From: Fibrobacter sp.
GTDB lineage: Bacteria > Fibrobacterota > Fibrobacteria > Fibrobacterales > Fibrobacteraceae
Direction of reading: 5' to 3'
DNA: 64,000 bases
Assembly: GCA_024399065.1 (NCBI GenBank)
Contig: JAKSIB010000014.1
Span: forward strand, 28,390-92,389
The notes below the pieces were generated by a model that was not told the origin of the DNA, did not search any database, and was given only the letters and a program-made list of their open reading frames with translations. Positions 41,701 through 52,045 of the stretch are shown in pieces (positions within the stretch are counted from its first letter, which is position 1; every line of letters starts with the position of its first letter). Both the position numbers and the translations under genes were made by a program.

Positions 41701-44700
41701 CATGCAACCGACGTTGACTTCAAGACCACACTTTCTTATTCTCTTGTTGATGAATCCGGCAAGTTCTCCATTAATGAAAAGACTGGTGCTATCTCTACTA
41801 AGGTGTCCCTGGATTACGAAGCAGACTCTGTATATAAGGTTATGGCCTACGTAACTGATAACGATGCTACCAAGCCTCTCAAGGATTCTGTGCCCGTGAC
41901 CATCAAGGTTATTGACATCAACGAAACCCCGTGGGCCGAAGGTGCCGAATGGGATATTCGAGAAGATGCAACTGCTGGTTATGAACTTGGAAAGATTGAT
42001 GGCCAGGATCCGGATAAGTACAACAAGAATTTCAATCAGTTGACCTATTCTTGGGCCGATCCGACCGTGCTTGGCGCAGATATCTTTAACATTGATCCTA
42101 CCTCTGGTAAGGTGACCTTGGCAAAGGGTGGCGTTCTGGATTATGAAAATGAACCTGAAAGAACATATCGCTTAACCGTGAAGATTGCCGACAACGGGGG
42201 CTTGGATTCCACCGCTTCTGTTACAATCAATGTTCTTGATGTGAATGAAAAGCCTGTTCTTCGTGACACCACTATCTATGTGCATGAAAATACTCCTACA
42301 AAAACGCCTGTCTATACTGTGGTTGCTAATGATCCGGAAAATCAAACCATTAGATACACAATTCTTACGGGAGACCCCAATAAGAGTGACTTTAGCCTTG
42401 GGGCTACATCTGGAAAGCTTTCTGTTGCCAAGGAATTGAGCTATAACGAAAAGCCCAAGTATGTCTTTACGGTTCGAGCTTATGATAACGGTTCTCCGGT
42501 CATGAGCGATACTGCAACTGTGACTGTCATTATTTTGGATGACAATGACAAACCGCGTTTCTTGGAATTTGAATTTGAATTCCCTGCCTGGGAACATAAC
42601 CCGGCCGATACCGTGATTGGTCAGTTGGAAGCTGAAGATGACGATGAGAAATCTGAGTTTAATCAGTTGACTTATCGCTTGATTGATGATCCTTCGGGCT
42701 TCTTTGCAGTATCTGATAGTGGTGAAGTTTATATTCCTGAAGCAGATGTCTTGGACTATGAACCCATTGCAGAAGATCCCACCTATGTTCTCACTGTTGA
42801 AGTTTCTGATGGTGAATTGGCAGATACCGCTTATGTTTTGGTCAAAGTCTTGAATATCAATGAAAAGCCGACCTTGAAGAATTACACCTTCGATGTCAAG
42901 GAACATAAGGGTGCCAACGAACCTGTGGGTACCATGAAGGCTACCGACCCGGACCTTAAGGAATCCTTTAGCTACAAAATTATTGGCACCACTTCCTCTG
43001 AATTCTCCGTGGGTACGGATGGTGTGATTACCACTAAGAAGGAATTGAACTACGAAACCAAGCAGACCTACTCCTTCAAGGTTGAAGTTTCCGATAAGGG
43101 AAATCCGTCTCCCGTACTGAAGGATACTGCAACAATCGTTGTCAAGGTGATCGATATCAACGAAACTCCTTCTGTTGGTGACCAGGAATTTACAATTAAG
43201 GAAACTGCAAAGGGATCAGATTCCGTTGGCACTGTTGTTGGTGCTTTCGATAAGGATATCCTTAACGACTACTTCAGCGACCTGATTTACGAAATCTCCG
43301 ATACCATTGTTGGTGGTGTAGAAACTAAGGGTTCTGATTTCTTTACCATCAACAAGTCTACGGGCAAGATTTCTGTTAAGAGTGGTGTTACCTTCGATTA
43401 CGAAACCAAGGGTAAGGTTTATTACCTCAAGTTGACTGTAACCGACCATGCTGACCCCTCTAAGGAAGACAAGCCTTTGAGCGTAACATCCTTGATTACC
43501 ATCAATATCGAAGATGTTCCGGAACCGCCGAAATTCCCCCAGGATGATTACGAATTCGACGTGAATGAAAATTCTCCGGAAGGAGTCGTTGTTGGTGAAC
43601 TTTCTGCAGATGACAAGGATGAAAACGAAAAACTGGTTTACAGCTTGAAGAACCTTGATGGTTCTGTAAGCAGCCAGTTCAAGGTTTCCTATGCCAACAA
43701 CAAGGCTGTTATCAAGGTCGAAGACAATGCTGGCCTGGACTACGAAACGTTGGCTCATTACGAAGTCATGGTCATCGTTACTGACAAGAGCAACTTGAGC
43801 GATACCGCCAAGGTGATCATCACCGTTAACGATGTCAATGAAAAGCCGACTATTGAAGAACAGTACTTCAGCCTCCCTGAAAATAAGAAGGCTAATTACA
43901 AGCTCTCTGGTTCTGTCCAGTCTGACGACTTGGATACCGCTTCTGTCTACAGAAAGAATCACTACGAAGCAGTGGGCGGCGATACCGACTTGTTCACCTT
44001 GAATCGTAGGGGAGAAATCTACGCTAAGCAGACCATGGACTATGAAGCATGGGTTGACAGCGGAAGAACAACCTTTGTCTTGGAAGTCAAGGTTGTGGAT
44101 GATGAAGTTGATACCTTGTTCGCTATCGAAAACATTTATATCGACCTGCTCGATGTGAATGAAAAGCCCTCTGTAATCACGGACTCCATGGAAATCGCAG
44201 AACATTCTTCTGTGGGTGACCTGGTGGGTATGCTTGAAGCAAAGGACCCGGATCTTTACAAGACTTCCTTTACCTTTGCCTTGGATAGTTCTTCCAGCGT
44301 GTTCTCTGTTGATGCCGATGGTTCTGTTCGCGTAAAGGATAGCGGCAAACTTGATTATGAAAATATGGATCACCAGTACATCATTTACGTGAATGTTGTG
44401 GATGATTCTGGCGCCGTGTCCGATACAAAGCCGGTGGTGATTTCCGTCATTGACGTGAACGAACCTCCTGTATTGAGAGATACAATCCTGTACATTAGCG
44501 AAGCTGCAAGCCCAGATACAATCTTCGCTCAAATCTCTGGCAAGGATCCGGATAAGTACAACGAAGCCTTCAGCAAGTTGACTTATGAAATGATTTCTGT
44601 CAAGGATACCTTCGACTTCTTGGAAGATGGTTCTGCCAAGTTGCTGCGTGGCCTGGACTACGAAGCAATCCAGAGCTATGTACGTAGGGTTCGTGTTACT

Positions 44701-46830
44701 GATGGTGAATACAGCGATACAGCAAATGTGCTCATCAAGGTGATCAACGTTGTTGAATCTACCATTGTGGACATCATTGAAATTGAAGATCCTGATACCT
44801 TGGTTACCAATCCGGATACCATCTACACCAACGTTCCTGAAAAGCATATTACATGGCTTGAAGACGGTAGAAAGTACGAATCCGATACTACCTTGGTAAA
44901 TGGCAAGAATATCATTGAAAGATGCTTCTGGGATAGAACCAAGGATTATGAAGGTTGCGATACCGTTGTTATCTTCTTCAGTGATTCTAAGCCGATTGTA
45001 ACTATCGACGCAGACCGCCCGGATATCAAGGCTGAAAACGTCTATACGATTGTGGAACAGAAGGATGAAGGTGATACCAATGTTTACGTGAACACCAAAA
45101 AGAAGGAAGTGGAAATTTCCATTGTCGATACCGCTTCCGGTGTGAAGAACAAGACGTTCACTGTAAACCTTGATCTTGTTGATAGCGTTGCTGTTCCCAA
45201 GAAGGCTTTGAAGGAAGTCAATTCCATTGCTGGCGGCGTTACCATCAAGGACGGTAGCGATGTCGAAACGACCAAGGTCAAGATTACTGGAACAGACAAT
45301 GTTGTTGTTTCCTACTCTGATTATGTGGTTGTTGATGGCAAGAAGATTCCGGTAACTGTGTCCTACACTACCGATGGTGATGACGAAGTCGTGGAAACCG
45401 AAATCATCAACAAGAAGGGCAAGGTTGAAAAGATTCAGGTAATCACCGTTTCCTACACCACAAAGGTTGATGGTAAGGATGTGGTTATTTCCTACCAGGC
45501 TGATGCAGAAACTGGTGAGGTACTGAAGACTACTGCAGGTGGCAAGCTCACCAGAGCAGAACAGTCCAATTCCGTGGCCAACGCCCAGGATGCTGTGGGT
45601 ACCTATACGGTTTCCTACACTTGCGAAGAAAAGGGTAACACTGTTAATGTCAGCTACGTGATTGACGATGAAGGTGACTTCGTGACTAATGAAGATGGAG
45701 ACATTGGTTACTCCGTATCTTACACCTACGTGAACAAGTTTGGCAATTCCGCAACCAAGTCCGTGTACATCGTTCTGGATCAGGTTGGCCCGAAGGTTGA
45801 AATTCTCGATCCGTCCAAGGATGCCAAGCTCCAGGTTGTCAGCTCCAACTTCATTGGCGTGAAGTGGACTGTGAATGGCGAAGTTCAGGATACCTTGACT
45901 ACCCAGGGCCTTGAAAAGGGCTTGAATGCCATCGTTCGCTTCTATCGCGACAAGGCTGGTAACGAATCTTCTGACACCGTATTCGTTATTATGAAGAACG
46001 GTAAGGCTATCGAAATTGCTGTTGAACAGCCTGTCACTGTTATCACTCGTGAAAAGGTCGATGAATACTATTCTGAACATCAGCCTGCAGAAAACCAGAC
46101 TTATGCAGTAAGTATTTTGAACCCGTCTACTGGTGTTGAAGTTGAGACCCTGGTTGGTGGCAAGGGCAAGCCTAAGAAGGGTAGTGGTGAAGAACCTTAT
46201 CCTGGTGTTGAAGAAGTCAACCACCTTGGCCCCACCTTGATCATGGACTTCAAGCTGCCGGTTATCAAGCAACTTGATGAAAATGACGCAATGGGTGGCA
46301 TCAATACCGGTGTCGTTGGTGGCCTCGCTACTTTGGACGACATTATGAATGCCGGTGGTGATATTCCGCTGGATGGTGTGGACGCCCATAATGGTGAAAA
46401 GATCTCCGCTGCAGAGTATGTCGAAAAGTACTGTGCCGATGGATTCAAGCTTGGTTCTGACTACAGCAAGATTAACCTGTACAATACCAAGGCTGACGTG
46501 AAGATCTGGGTTTACACAACCTTGGGTGGCTTTGTGAACTACTACCACTTCTCTCAGGATATGAACGATCCTAGCTACACCAATGAAGGTGGCGTCACGA
46601 AGCTCTTCTTCGAAATGAAACCGGATAAGAATGGTGACGTTCGTACCGATGATGGCCGTCTGCTGGCTTCCGGTTCCTATGTTTACAAGGTGGAAGTCAA
46701 GGTTCGTTCCGAACTGCAGTGCGACCTGCCGCCGATTGGAGTTTCCTCCAGTCCGAGAAAGGGCGACGTTATTCGAAACGACGAACAGCTGCTGAAGAAC
46801 TTCGGTTACAAGCGTCCTCACGAAAAGTAA
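38719..46830 (+). CDS. Giant exported cadherin-repeat surface protein
   Basis: 2703 residues. Signal peptide 1-28 ('IALAVVVPSLA'). Residues about 30-380 hold a beta-solenoid-like N-terminal domain ('DGNAKITKF', 'ADQYEIQGSFISTGKITVEN'), then a Calx-beta-like region (about 390-510). About 13 cadherin-like repeats follow (about 620-2010), each closed by a Ca2+-site linker such as DVNEKP or DINETP near 717, 824, 967, 1065, 1174, 1274, 1379, 1477, 1705, 1812 and 1912. The C-terminal 690 residues include 'VSYTT'-type repeats, an Ig-like block and 'GSYVYKVEVKVRS', ending 'LLKNFGYKRPHEK'. Probably a Ca2+-stiffened adhesin or scaffold at the cell surface. No transmembrane anchor is visible; it may use the FecR/barrel proteins encoded downstream. 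Confidence 0.9.
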   Translation: MWFGKDVFKHVASSLAIALAVVVPSLAADVRPLRFNPPVSQDQDIQQSYWNYLMRFKIWGTKGVSLGSRVELTDKTGATGTATGDITVRGEKLSLGGPIVSGRDIRFDGNAKITKFTTGPTRVQGSMNASQNEGNEFHGTNCLNASNSITEIGINNANGLLVPGNPLTGECDPKKVIEAKNDLSVPVLTEGYSYKPGESSNRAGLNVPSRETRYIDIPPGEGMYDIYMDYLTFGDDWTRLYVRMPEGGRLTRIFLNRTNATLHYVTLKVIYVGEGSVYNEASNTYTTVVNEKIQANEDYAGNLLIYVPHDLTIKADQYEIQGSFISTGKITVENQIKFAGQLIANEIYIGDQVDGNGFRFVPFDPAKPDPTRMGDLLEGEDGAQNLNIYLTKKTDAKVEFKYCFLFDGDPEAGLAEGNVRANANDIVADKGDFVLCGGADNKAYYHTAEVNAGEQELANPISLYVNDDIMIENDESFSIFIFDMDGAVFNGDVREGTLPITIIDDDKKPVCFDTTLVMNEDDSLFFNFNMPAYQHDSVTPLTVDYIVPIIETPVQGLTIYGETVLADGVKYRPIPKDTRYQPALNEYGTHYDSLVYAIEVGAKENRHGVRSESCKIYIDVKPVNDAPVLNDTTITIRENTPVDSILLQLVGTDVEKDKLTYGVVAGEGDSHFNLIGAVKDSLVLVSALDYETQKEHKIRVYVTDGKLNDSAYVTIKLIDENEKPKFDEDKYDFVAVEHSKRDSLLGQISASDVDAADQGKITYSYKFITPAVDDSAFYLLPSGVISTRNPDSLNYEKLDKYELWAYATDSLGLYDSVKVTITVEDINEDPAFEQDKFYYQTNFVSIPEDANAGEIFTFNFSDPDFKSILDKVGFHQLKLTLLDCTEKDCKLGSADEVDANVSSMFSIKMNSDSTSGVLSLTSTGASKLNYEADSTYNLMIEVRDNVKTPALSLADTIVVRVRITNVNEQPKFDETEYSFSVKEHQVDIVKVGEVHATDVDFKTTLSYSLVDESGKFSINEKTGAISTKVSLDYEADSVYKVMAYVTDNDATKPLKDSVPVTIKVIDINETPWAEGAEWDIREDATAGYELGKIDGQDPDKYNKNFNQLTYSWADPTVLGADIFNIDPTSGKVTLAKGGVLDYENEPERTYRLTVKIADNGGLDSTASVTINVLDVNEKPVLRDTTIYVHENTPTKTPVYTVVANDPENQTIRYTILTGDPNKSDFSLGATSGKLSVAKELSYNEKPKYVFTVRAYDNGSPVMSDTATVTVIILDDNDKPRFLEFEFEFPAWEHNPADTVIGQLEAEDDDEKSEFNQLTYRLIDDPSGFFAVSDSGEVYIPEADVLDYEPIAEDPTYVLTVEVSDGELADTAYVLVKVLNINEKPTLKNYTFDVKEHKGANEPVGTMKATDPDLKESFSYKIIGTTSSEFSVGTDGVITTKKELNYETKQTYSFKVEVSDKGNPSPVLKDTATIVVKVIDINETPSVGDQEFTIKETAKGSDSVGTVVGAFDKDILNDYFSDLIYEISDTIVGGVETKGSDFFTINKSTGKISVKSGVTFDYETKGKVYYLKLTVTDHADPSKEDKPLSVTSLITINIEDVPEPPKFPQDDYEFDVNENSPEGVVVGELSADDKDENEKLVYSLKNLDGSVSSQFKVSYANNKAVIKVEDNAGLDYETLAHYEVMVIVTDKSNLSDTAKVIITVNDVNEKPTIEEQYFSLPENKKANYKLSGSVQSDDLDTASVYRKNHYEAVGGDTDLFTLNRRGEIYAKQTMDYEAWVDSGRTTFVLEVKVVDDEVDTLFAIENIYIDLLDVNEKPSVITDSMEIAEHSSVGDLVGMLEAKDPDLYKTSFTFALDSSSSVFSVDADGSVRVKDSGKLDYENMDHQYIIYVNVVDDSGAVSDTKPVVISVIDVNEPPVLRDTILYISEAASPDTIFAQISGKDPDKYNEAFSKLTYEMISVKDTFDFLEDGSAKLLRGLDYEAIQSYVRRVRVTDGEYSDTANVLIKVINVVESTIVDIIEIEDPDTLVTNPDTIYTNVPEKHITWLEDGRKYESDTTLVNGKNIIERCFWDRTKDYEGCDTVVIFFSDSKPIVTIDADRPDIKAENVYTIVEQKDEGDTNVYVNTKKKEVEISIVDTASGVKNKTFTVNLDLVDSVAVPKKALKEVNSIAGGVTIKDGSDVETTKVKITGTDNVVVSYSDYVVVDGKKIPVTVSYTTDGDDEVVETEIINKKGKVEKIQVITVSYTTKVDGKDVVISYQADAETGEVLKTTAGGKLTRAEQSNSVANAQDAVGTYTVSYTCEEKGNTVNVSYVIDDEGDFVTNEDGDIGYSVSYTYVNKFGNSATKSVYIVLDQVGPKVEILDPSKDAKLQVVSSNFIGVKWTVNGEVQDTLTTQGLEKGLNAIVRFYRDKAGNESSDTVFVIMKNGKAIEIAVEQPVTVITREKVDEYYSEHQPAENQTYAVSILNPSTGVEVETLVGGKGKPKKGSGEEPYPGVEEVNHLGPTLIMDFKLPVIKQLDENDAMGGINTGVVGGLATLDDIMNAGGDIPLDGVDAHNGEKISAAEYVEKYCADGFKLGSDYSKINLYNTKADVKIWVYTTLGGFVNYYHFSQDMNDPSYTNEGGVTKLFFEMKPDKNGDVRTDDGRLLASGSYVYKVEVKVRSELQCDLPPIGVSSSPRKGDVIRNDEQLLKNFGYKRPHEK

Positions 46831-46851
46831 CGAAATCTTTTGATAAATCAA

Positions 46852-46886
46852 TTAAAGGACCTGCTTTAGGGCAGGCCCTTTATTAT
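46852..46886 (+). terminator. Intrinsic terminator of the giant gene
   Basis: GGACCTGC / GCAGGCCC stem (TTTAGG loop) followed by TTTATTATTTTTT; may allow some read-through to the next gene. Confidence 0.7.
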
Positions 46887-46913
46887 TTTTTGTTGAGTAT
46901 AAGTGAGGTTAAT

Positions 46914-47240
46914 ATGGGTATTGAAGAACGTTCCACATTGGTTTATTCAACCGGCGTCGGACGCATCAAACAGGAAAAGCCGAAGGCAGAACGCCCACAG
47001 GGTGATGGAGTCGTCCGAATTCAATTGAAACGTCTTGGCGGCGGAAAAATGGCCAGTGTGGTTACTGGAGTGCCGTTGGACGAGGATGAATTGAAGGAAC
47101 TTGGCCGCGAATTGAAGCAGAAATGCGGGGTAGGTGGCTCCGTCAAGGATTTTAATATTGAAATTCAGGGTGACAAGCGAAATATCCTGAAAACTGAACT
47201 GGAAAAAAGGGGCTATACGGTCAAATTGGCTGGTGGCTAG
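46914..47240 (+). CDS. yciH: SUI1/YciH-family translation factor-like protein
   Basis: 108 residues from ATG 46914 (GAGG six bases upstream). The SUI1 fold is clear: 'DGVVRIQLKRLGGGKMASVV' (about 31-50), 'LKELGRELKQKCGVGGSVKD' and 'IEIQGDKRNILKTELEKRGY', as in E. coli YciH and eIF1. Such proteins act in start-codon fidelity or stress-dependent initiation. The N-terminal 'STLVYSTGVGRIK' is the usual YciH opening. It sits between the giant surface protein gene and the FecR-barrel genes, 90 bp before the latter. Confidence 0.92.
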   Translation: MGIEERSTLVYSTGVGRIKQEKPKAERPQGDGVVRIQLKRLGGGKMASVVTGVPLDEDELKELGRELKQKCGVGGSVKDFNIEIQGDKRNILKTELEKRGYTVKLAGG

Positions 47241-47330
47241 GGGTTGATTTATATCACCAAGGTGAAAAAAATCCCCCCATTTGAACGAAAAAAGCATATT
47301 TTCCTCTATATACAAAGTAGTCGAGGTTCT

Positions 47331-48959
47331 ATGTTCGGCAAATTCTCTTTTATTCATGTCGCTGCCGTTATGGCATTAGCTCCGTCTTTGGCCTTCTCGG
47401 CCTCTGCCGCAGGTAAGGTTCGTTCTGCATTGGGCTCTGTTGACCGTATGAAAGCTAAGCAGACGGAATGGTCCGCTCTTCGCGTTGGTGCCAATATTTA
47501 CCAGTCCGATAAGGTCCGCACCGGCATGGAATCAGAAGTTATTTTTGGTCTGCCTGATGGAAGTACCATTACTATCGCAGAAAATGCTGAAGTGGAAATG
47601 TCCAACCTTCTGGAACCTAATGGACAGGGTGGCTTTGAAACCAAGTTCGACATCAAGAAGGGACATATCAACTTTGCTGTCCATAAACTTCAGGACAAGA
47701 ATTCCAAGTTCCTCTTCAAGACCGGAACAGCAACTGCATCTATTCGCGGTACCGAAGGTTATGTTGGCGGTGAAGGCGTGTTCTTCGCAGGTTTGAAGAC
47801 CGGTAAGCTTGAAATTACCCCGGAAGGCAAGACTGAACCGATTTCCATTGTCGCCGGTGAAACCACCTTCGGCAAGGATTCCCTGGTTGTGGTGAAACTT
47901 GCTTCTTCCGGTAACGCCCGCTTTGCCAAGAAACTTGAAAAGCTCTTGACTGAATCCAAGAAGCCTATGCAGGAACTTATCGAAGAGGTCAAGCAGGCTG
48001 ACGAAGCCTTCCAGGAAACTTTGAAGGCTGAAGCAGAAGCTGCCGCTGCAGCTGTTCCCATGAATAGCTTCTCCGTTTCTACAATCTCCCCGGTTGAAGT
48101 TTGCGACCAGGGCTTGACTGTCGAAGGTTTCTACAAGACTACAGACGAAACTGCAACCTTGGTTGTGAACATTGGTGGCAGCTACCAGTCTTCTAACTTG
48201 ATCCGCGCCGCAGACGGCAACGTCCATTCCTTTGCCCATAAGATCGTTATTAATGATGAAAACGGCCTTTGGACTGCAAACAAGGCTGTGGTCTCCTTTG
48301 CTGGTGCAGGCGTTAAGGATTCCAAGACCATCAATCTTCAGGTCAACAAGGCTTGCCTTGACGTGAATACCAAGATCCCGACGGTGACGATTCCTTCTTA
48401 CGATTCCCTCCGTTGTGTTGCAAATCTTTCCATTGGCGATATGCAGGGCGATGCTGCAATTCTCTCCATTAGCACTGATGGTTCCCAGTCTTCCGAAGAA
48501 GCTATTACGAGAAATGCCCAGCAGAGAATGAAACTCAAGAACGGCGTTCACGAATACGTTGTCAGGGTTGAAGACCAGGCTGGAAACAAGTCCGAAATTG
48601 AAAAGACCATGGGCTGCTATCCTGCAAAACGTTTCAATGTTGATGTTGTCGGTGCTGCAAGAGAAGAACTCAAGGTTCCGCCTCCGCCTCCTGTTCCGGG
48701 TAAGGTATTGGACAACCGCATCATGAGAACTTTGCAGTTCAAGATTCGTACTCCTGAAAACGACCCCAGTCAGTTGTACAAGGTTCTTGTAAAGCAAAAC
48801 GGAAATATTATATTACAGGAAACGTTGTCCCAGATCCAGAATATGGATTATCAGATACCTGTGGAATTGGTCCGTGGCACCGTTAGCCGCATTGACATTG
48901 AGGTAACTCATAAGAGCGGATATAAGGCCAAGGCCAAAAAGGTTTATGAGGTTCGTTAA
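47331..48959 (+). CDS. Exported FecR-domain protein
   Basis: 542 residues from ATG 47331 (GAGG four bases upstream); a frame open further upstream has no signal peptide. Signal 1-25 ('APSLAFSASAAG'). The FecR domain (about 30-190) is clear: 'VGANIYQSDKVRTGMESEVI', 'LPDGSTITIAENAEVEM', 'KTGTATASIRGTEGYV' and 'GKLEITPEGKTEPISIVAGE'. A helical, Glu/Ala-rich linker (about 200-245) leads to Ig-like beta domains with paired Cys (about 250-460) and a Pro-rich 'VPPPPPVPGK' segment. With no membrane helix it is periplasmic or surface-exposed, not a sigma-factor sensor. Its stop overlaps the next start (TAATG), so translation is coupled. Confidence 0.88.
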   Translation: MFGKFSFIHVAAVMALAPSLAFSASAAGKVRSALGSVDRMKAKQTEWSALRVGANIYQSDKVRTGMESEVIFGLPDGSTITIAENAEVEMSNLLEPNGQGGFETKFDIKKGHINFAVHKLQDKNSKFLFKTGTATASIRGTEGYVGGEGVFFAGLKTGKLEITPEGKTEPISIVAGETTFGKDSLVVVKLASSGNARFAKKLEKLLTESKKPMQELIEEVKQADEAFQETLKAEAEAAAAAVPMNSFSVSTISPVEVCDQGLTVEGFYKTTDETATLVVNIGGSYQSSNLIRAADGNVHSFAHKIVINDENGLWTANKAVVSFAGAGVKDSKTINLQVNKACLDVNTKIPTVTIPSYDSLRCVANLSIGDMQGDAAILSISTDGSQSSEEAITRNAQQRMKLKNGVHEYVVRVEDQAGNKSEIEKTMGCYPAKRFNVDVVGAAREELKVPPPPPVPGKVLDNRIMRTLQFKIRTPENDPSQLYKVLVKQNGNIILQETLSQIQNMDYQIPVELVRGTVSRIDIEVTHKSGYKAKAKKVYEVR

Positions 48960-51900
48960 TGAAGTTTAGAGTTTGGGCTCTAACAGCAATTTGCATGGCA
49001 CTCCACGTGAGTGCTTTTGCTGTTGAAAACGGTTCCGAATTAAGCGGTGCCGTTTCTGGTTTTTTGAAAAAAAGTAATTCTCCGTTCCTGGTGAAGGAAA
49101 CGATCGTGGTGCCTGATGGCAAGGCTCTCATTGTGGAAGCTGGTGTCGAGGTTCGTTTTAACGAGGGAGCTGGCCTTGATGTCCGTGGAGGATCTCTCGC
49201 TGTGATGGGCGAGTCTAGCAATCCTGTGACATTTACCAGTGCTGCGGGAACATGGAACGGTGTTACCATTACCGGCATCAAGCGTTCCGAGGTTCAGGGT
49301 CTCCAGCTTACCAATTCAGAATATGGTTTTGTTGTTGAAAGTGGTGCCTTGGAAATTAGAGACGCAGACTTTGATGGCGTCGAAAAGGCGGCTGTTTATG
49401 CCCGTAATGGCTCTGTAGATATTCAGTGGAGCAAGATTCGAAACAGCAAGAACATTGGCGTCTGGGCAACACAGAGTGCTGCCGTTAGCATCGATGGCTC
49501 TACGCTTGAAAAGAACCGTGTTGCTGTTGTTGCTACCGATGCTGCAGAAGTTTCCTTCCAGTCTTCCAAGTTGATTGACAATGAAGTTGCCTTGCTTGAT
49601 TTTGGGGATAACCATGTCAAGCAAAGAAATTCCTTGATTCAAGAAAACCGTTATGGCCTTGTTTCCAAGGAAGTTCCTGATGCTGATATTCGTCGTGCTT
49701 TGAACAAGAATGACAAGGATCTGGATCAAAATCTTGATGCAGTGGCTGCAACTTTGGGTGAAGAACCCCGCAATCCTTTTGCTGACGGAATGAAACTGGT
49801 TACCGTCAAGAAGAAGAATGCTGCCGATTCCGTGTGGAAGATTTCCGGTAACGCAGGCATGGCCCTTGGCTACCATGAAGTCTTGACCCGCCATCATTAT
49901 TCCAATACACCCTATATTTCCGACACTGTTGAAATTAAGAAGGGTGACAAATACATAAACTACTTCCAGGTGCCAGGTCTTTTCGCCAACTGGAATGCGA
50001 ATGTGATGATGGAATCTCCGGATGGTAGAACCTTTGAGTTCTCTGCCGATATTTCCAATGATATTTGGGACAAGTTTGCTATCCATAACTTGCAGGCTGT
50101 TTACACGGACCGCTATCAGCGAGCTGCCTTGGGTGATGTGGATCTGAAGGCTGGCGGACTCTATCTGGAAGGAATCAACTTGTTTGGTGGTTCCTATGAC
50201 TTGAATATTTTTGTCAATTCTCCTAAGGATCCCATGTTCCAGATTAGCGCCTTCGGCGGTGAATATCGTGCTCCCAAATATGTGAATGAGAAAAACTACG
50301 ATATTTACAAGGACATGGTCGAAGATGGGGAAGCTGAAGCCCAGAACATGGTGGCTGGCGGCAAGATTCGCTGGAATATGCATAGCCGTTTTAATGGTAC
50401 CCTGGGTTTCATTGGTAGCAAGGACTTCCTTGAAGATCCGCTGCTGCGTGAAGGCATGGACCCTGATGTCAATACATCAAGCCCTATCATGACAACCCAC
50501 AATTTCTTTGCTGACGGAAACTGGCTGTTCTTCCCTGGAGACATTAAGTTGAATGGTCAGGTGGCCGTTGGTGCTGCCGATACGCTGAACGCCGCAAAAA
50601 TTCGTGCCATTAATGAAATCTTTGCTAGAGAAAATCTCAATTCTTCCAACTTCTCCTTGTTGAACAAGTTGATGAAGAATGATAGGGATGTTAATAAGTT
50701 GTCTGATGAAGAACTTCTGTCCATCTTTGGCGATAACGTCATGATGACCAAGGCGGAAAAAATTGAAAAGTTGAAGAACGTTCTTGCTGAAGCAAAGAAT
50801 GCTGCAAAAAACTACAAGAACAATGCCGACAAGCCTACACACAAGGACTTCTGGAGTTATGAACATTGGGCTGTCGCAGGCTCCTATGAATGGTCCAGCG
50901 ATAACACCTTTATTGAAGGTTTCTTCCGCTATGTTGGTGGCGAGTACTATAGTGCAGGTTCCCCGGACTTGCTGCAGAATACCCGCAGGCTTGGTGGTAA
51001 CTTGAAACAGAAAATCAGTGATTTCTGGAAGTTGAATTTCGGTTACACCATGAATATTGAAAACGCATCCAATACCAAGGGCGCTTACAATATCTTCGGC
51101 TTGGGTGAGTTCTCCAAATGGGGACTTTCTGGTGCAGAATCTGATTCCTTGGCGAAGTACGAGGACTCCGCCAATCGAACCCTTTATATTCATGATGCAT
51201 ATTTAGGAAATGACTTCAAGATCAATGATAAGATTGACTTGTCCGTTAAGTATTCCGTTGACTATAGAACACGTAGCACTTCTCAGAAACTCTTTGCTGA
51301 CTATGCTGCTGAGTCTGGTGTCTTTGATGATCCGTGGTTCCAGGCTAGAGAGAATAAGGCCACGGTGACTCTTCGTGATACTATGGAAATTGACTCTGCT
51401 CGCTGGGCTCAGTACTATGATCTCCGTATAGAAGAAAACTTGGCTCATCAATTTGATGAACGCCTCTTGAAACACACTGCAGAGTTGAATGCAAGCATCA
51501 AGCTTCCCAACAATGTTCTTCGCGTGGGCGGTGTCTGGGTTTATCGTACCGACTTGTCCAAGTTTATTCAAGATGACTTGATTAAGGATTTGAAGTTCAA
51601 GGACGAAACCTTTGGAATTCTTGGCTATTATTTCCATGGTGGAGATTACTTTGAACAGCGCTATCCGATTTCCTTGACAACAAAGGTTGATGACTTTAGA
51701 AACATGTTTGCCTTTGTTCCTCGTTACAAGATTTACAACCGTAACGATATGACGGAATTTGAATGGACTGTCATGGATAATATGAGTTTCCCGATTTCTA
51801 AGAACCTTCTGGATCTATCCTTGAATGGTGGCGTTCGTCAAAACTTCCTGGACTATAAGCAGGACGGTAAGAAGGTTCATGAGATGGAATTGGATATTGA

Positions 51901-52045
51901 AGGATCTGCTTCCTTGAGAGTCCACCATACCGCATCGTTGTATTCCGACTGGACCTTGGGTGCAATCTTCAATTACCGCCCTGATAACCGCGCAGATGAA
52001 TACAAGGATATTTTCTGCAGCGCAGCTCTGAATTACGATTTCTAA
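48959..52045 (+). CDS. Outer-membrane protein: beta-helix domain plus C-terminal barrel
   Basis: 1028 residues. Signal peptide 1-21 ('[11 protein letters not shown]'). Residues about 30-245 form a right-handed parallel beta-helix ('[20 protein letters not shown]', '[20 protein letters not shown]', '[18 protein letters not shown]'), as in pectin-lyase-like repeats. A short helical link precedes about 700 residues of amphipathic, aromatic-ended strands ('[20 protein letters not shown]', '[20 protein letters not shown]', '[19 protein letters not shown]') ending 'SAALNYDF', where the last Phe is the barrel-assembly signal. It starts inside the FecR stop and its own stop overlaps nfo. Likely an anchoring or export partner of the FecR protein. 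Confidence 0.85.
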   Translation: MKFRVWALTAICMALHVSAFAVENGSELSGAVSGFLKKSNSPFLVKETIVVPDGKALIVEAGVEVRFNEGAGLDVRGGSLAVMGESSNPVTFTSAAGTWNGVTITGIKRSEVQGLQLTNSEYGFVVESGALEIRDADFDGVEKAAVYARNGSVDIQWSKIRNSKNIGVWATQSAAVSIDGSTLEKNRVAVVATDAAEVSFQSSKLIDNEVALLDFGDNHVKQRNSLIQENRYGLVSKEVPDADIRRALNKNDKDLDQNLDAVAATLGEEPRNPFADGMKLVTVKKKNAADSVWKISGNAGMALGYHEVLTRHHYSNTPYISDTVEIKKGDKYINYFQVPGLFANWNANVMMESPDGRTFEFSADISNDIWDKFAIHNLQAVYTDRYQRAALGDVDLKAGGLYLEGINLFGGSYDLNIFVNSPKDPMFQISAFGGEYRAPKYVNEKNYDIYKDMVEDGEAEAQNMVAGGKIRWNMHSRFNGTLGFIGSKDFLEDPLLREGMDPDVNTSSPIMTTHNFFADGNWLFFPGDIKLNGQVAVGAADTLNAAKIRAINEIFARENLNSSNFSLLNKLMKNDRDVNKLSDEELLSIFGDNVMMTKAEKIEKLKNVLAEAKNAAKNYKNNADKPTHKDFWSYEHWAVAGSYEWSSDNTFIEGFFRYVGGEYYSAGSPDLLQNTRRLGGNLKQKISDFWKLNFGYTMNIENASNTKGAYNIFGLGEFSKWGLSGAESDSLAKYEDSANRTLYIHDAYLGNDFKINDKIDLSVKYSVDYRTRSTSQKLFADYAAESGVFDDPWFQARENKATVTLRDTMEIDSARWAQYYDLRIEENLAHQFDERLLKHTAELNASIKLPNNVLRVGGVWVYRTDLSKFIQDDLIKDLKFKDETFGILGYYFHGGDYFEQRYPISLTTKVDDFRNMFAFVPRYKIYNRNDMTEFEWTVMDNMSFPISKNLLDLSLNGGVRQNFLDYKQDGKKVHEMELDIEGSASLRVHHTASLYSDWTLGAIFNYRPDNRADEYKDIFCSAALNYDF

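Noticed and set aside
43216..46851. A 1211-codon open frame on the minus strand opposite the giant cadherin-repeat gene
   Set aside because: It mirrors the codon pattern of the plus-strand gene, has no signal, no ribosome site and no recognisable domain.
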